A stretch of DNA of 7,653 nucleotides, taken from Clostridiales bacterium (GTDB lineage: Bacteria > Bacillota > Clostridia > Lachnospirales > CAG-274). Under the pieces are notes generated by a model. It ran no database searches. It was not told where the DNA came from and saw nothing but the letters and a program-made list of their open reading frames with translations. The stretch lies in NCBI GenBank assembly GCA_021203425.1, contig JAJQBF010000133.1, positions 1 to 7,653 on the forward strand, read 5' to 3'. The position numbers and the translations under genes were made by a program. Within the stretch, counting starts at the first letter, position 1, and each line of letters opens with the position of its first letter. Of this stretch, positions 6,506 to 7,653 are shown piece after piece.

Positions 6506-7213
6506 TTACTGCAAATAATAACCTACCCCCCATCTTGTATGTATATATTGAGGCTCACTGGGGATTTTCTCGATTTTTTCTCTTAAACGTCTTACATGAA
6601 CGTCAACAGCACGTCTCTGTTCACGCTTTTGTTCGCCGGAGGTTCCGGGTTTTATGCCCCAAAGCTCGCTTAAAAGCTGATCTCTTGAATAGACTGTACC
6701 TATGTTTTTCATAAGAAGAAGGAGAAGTTCAAACTCTTTTGTGGTAAGGTTGGCCTCTTTACCCCCCACATAACACCTTCTTGACTTTGTGTCGAGAGAA
6801 AGATCTCTCAAAGAAAGTATACTGTCGTTTACGGGGGTTTGAGCCGATTTTCTTACACTTCTTCTTAATATTGCCTTTATTCTTGCTTTAAGCTCAAGTA
6901 TGTTAAAGGGCTTTGTTATATAATCGTCTGCCCCAAGTTCAAGCCCCATAATTTTGTCTATGTCTTCGCCCTTTGCCGTAACCATAATTATGGGAACGGA
7001 GGAAAACTCTCTTATAGCGGAACAGACATCAAGCCCGTTTATTTTGGGCAGCATTACGTCTAAAAGTATTATGTCGAAGTCTTCCTTTTGGGCAAGGCGC
7101 AGAGCCTCTTCTCCGTCATAAGCAACGGAAACGTCCATTCCGTCCTGCACCAGGCTGAATTTTATGCCCTTTACGATTAATTTTTCATCATCAACAACAA
7201 GTATTTTGCTCAT
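6506..7213 (-). CDS. OmpR/PhoB-family response regulator
   Basis: This 235-residue two-component DNA-binding regulator has the typical length for the family. The receiver domain (about 2-118) shows the acidic pair D8-D9, the phospho-acceptor D52 in L-L-D-V-M-L-P, the switch T79 and K101-P102 after D-D-Y-I-T. The C-terminal winged helix (about 130-235) has T-T-K-E-F-E-L-L-L-L-L-M, R-A-V-D-V-H-V-R-R-L-R-E-K-I for the recognition helix, and the closing R-W-G-V-G-Y-Y-L wing. The closest well-known types are WalR/PhoP-like and MtrA-like regulators, but I do not assign a specific one. The ATG has AGGAG 7 bases upstream, and the gene begins 10 bases after the comEA stop, so it probably shares a transcript with comEA. 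It is the partner of the kinase immediately downstream; targets are unknown. Confidence 0.95.
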   Translation of the reverse strand: MSKILVVDDEKLIVKGIKFSLVQDGMDVSVAYDGEEALRLAQKEDFDIILLDVMLPKINGLDVCSAIREFSSVPIIMVTAKGEDIDKIMGLELGADDYITKPFNILELKARIKAILRRSVRKSAQTPVNDSILSLRDLSLDTKSRRCYVGGKEANLTTKEFELLLLLMKNIGTVYSRDQLLSELWGIKPGTSGEQKREQRRAVDVHVRRLREKIEKIPSEPQYIHTRWGVGYYLQ

Positions 7214-7223
7214 ATATACGCTC

Positions 7224-7574
7224 CTATTCTGTAATAATATTATCTTTTATATCGTTATATGTACTTTCGCCTACTCCTTTTACATTCATAATTTCTTCGG
7301 GAGAAAGAAAACCGCCGTTTTCTTCTCTGTAGGCTATTATTCTTTCGGCTGTTTTTTCGCCTATGTGGGGAAGTTCCTCAAGCTCTTCGGCGTCGGCTGT
7401 GTTTATGTTTATAAGCCTTGAAACCTCTGCCTCTTCCGCCATATGTATAACTGCTTTTCTTTCGGTATTATATGTCTCCATGTTTTCAGCGGAGGTAAAA
7501 TACCAAAGGCAGAACAGCAGAAATACAGCCGCCGCCGCTGAGAAATAAAACAGTATTGTTTTTCTGCTTTCCAT
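7224..7574 (-). CDS. comEA: ComEA-type helix-hairpin-helix DNA-binding protein (short form)
   Basis: This small protein has an N-terminal membrane anchor and a C-terminal helix-hairpin-helix DNA-binding domain, as in ComEA, the outside-facing DNA receptor of natural transformation. From ATG 7574 it is 116 residues, with a basic start (M-E-S-R-K), one hydrophobic segment (about 6-25), a short linker, then I-N-I-N-T-A-D-A-E-E-L-E-E-L-P-H-I-G-E-K-T-A-E-R-I and N-V-K-G-V-G for the paired hairpins. The opening I-N-I-N-T-A-x-x-x-E-L is the hallmark of the ComEA family. It lacks the SLBB-like domain found between anchor and hairpins in Bacillus ComEA (about 205 residues), so it is a minimal version. 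Start choice: the in-frame GTG at 7583 has no ribosome binding site upstream, whereas GGGGTG lies 6 bases before the ATG at 7574. comEC, its usual operon partner, is about 4.5 kb downstream on the same strand. No clear minus-strand promoter is seen in the AT-rich leader. Confidence 0.88.
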   Translation of the reverse strand: MESRKTILFYFSAAAAVFLLFCLWYFTSAENMETYNTERKAVIHMAEEAEVSRLININTADAEELEELPHIGEKTAERIIAYREENGGFLSPEEIMNVKGVGESTYNDIKDNIITE

Positions 7575-7621
7575 AAGCAACACCCCGTAATTATTAATTT
7601 TATTAAAAAATATATTAGTCC

Positions 7622-7651
7622 TTGAAACCTACACCCCTTTTGTGGTATAAT
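7622..7651 (+). promoter_or_regulatory. Sigma-A-type promoter pointing rightward out of the window
   Basis: On the plus strand TTGAAA at 7622-7627 is followed after 18 bases by TATAAT at 7646-7651. TG at 7643-7644 forms an extended -10 (TGGTATAAT). This matches the housekeeping promoter consensus at 11 of 12 hexamer positions plus the extension. It would transcribe a gene beyond the right edge, divergent from comEA. No gene is visible to confirm it. Confidence 0.6.
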
Positions 7652-7653
7652 AC

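Noticed and set aside
7164..7421. 85-codon plus-strand open frame across the regulator-comEA junction
   Set aside because: It is antisense to two well-supported genes, and its Phe/Tyr-rich translation matches no known domain.

Overview
The window reads as part of a chromosome from a low-to-moderate GC Gram-positive anaerobe, most likely of class Clostridia (Bacillota). This is an inference from four things seen directly: strong AGGAGG-type ribosome binding sites on short-spaced or overlapping genes, a ComEA/ComEC pair, a protein with two GerMN domains, and an OmpR/EnvZ-type two-component pair. I see no RNA gene, insertion sequence, CRISPR array or phage gene, and no gene-free stretch longer than about 80 bases.

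Layout. At the left edge, on the plus strand, an open tail of about 50 bases (perhaps the end of an upstream gene) runs into the ribosome binding site of a small thioredoxin-like gene (59-373). Everything else lies on the minus strand and is transcribed right to left: a short ComEA-type DNA-binding protein (7224-7574), an OmpR-family response regulator (6506-7213), its sensor histidine kinase (5074 to about 6490), a membrane-anchored protein with two GerMN domains (4142-5077), a GNAT acetyltransferase (3612-4103), a fumarylacetoacetate hydrolase (FAH) family enzyme (2728-3599), and the DNA-uptake channel ComEC (365-2669). Spacing from comEA to the FAH gene is very tight: 10 bases, about 15 bases, a 4-base ATGA overlap, 38 bases and 12 bases. 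A single transcript is therefore plausible. comEC follows after a 58-base gap that carries short direct repeats, and its 3' end overlaps the end of the thioredoxin gene tail to tail by 9 bases. At the far right a good sigma-A promoter points rightward out of the window.

How the genes may work together. ComEA (DNA receptor) and ComEC (channel) belong to the natural-transformation DNA uptake machine but are separated here by a signalling cassette: regulator, sensor kinase, GerMN protein. The order of that cassette resembles the actinobacterial MtrA-MtrB-LpqB set. The GNAT and FAH genes look like metabolic passengers, translationally coupled to each other.

The most striking feature is that three genes carry single-base reading-frame breaks at short runs of identical bases. 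comEC is off by one at a G5 run (540-544), the FAH gene is off by one at 3258-3267, and the histidine kinase has its best RBS-ATG followed by an immediate stop, curable by removing one G. In each case the conserved protein resumes in the neighbouring frame. Either the assembly contains homopolymer indel errors or this locus is decaying or variable. The sequence alone cannot decide between these.
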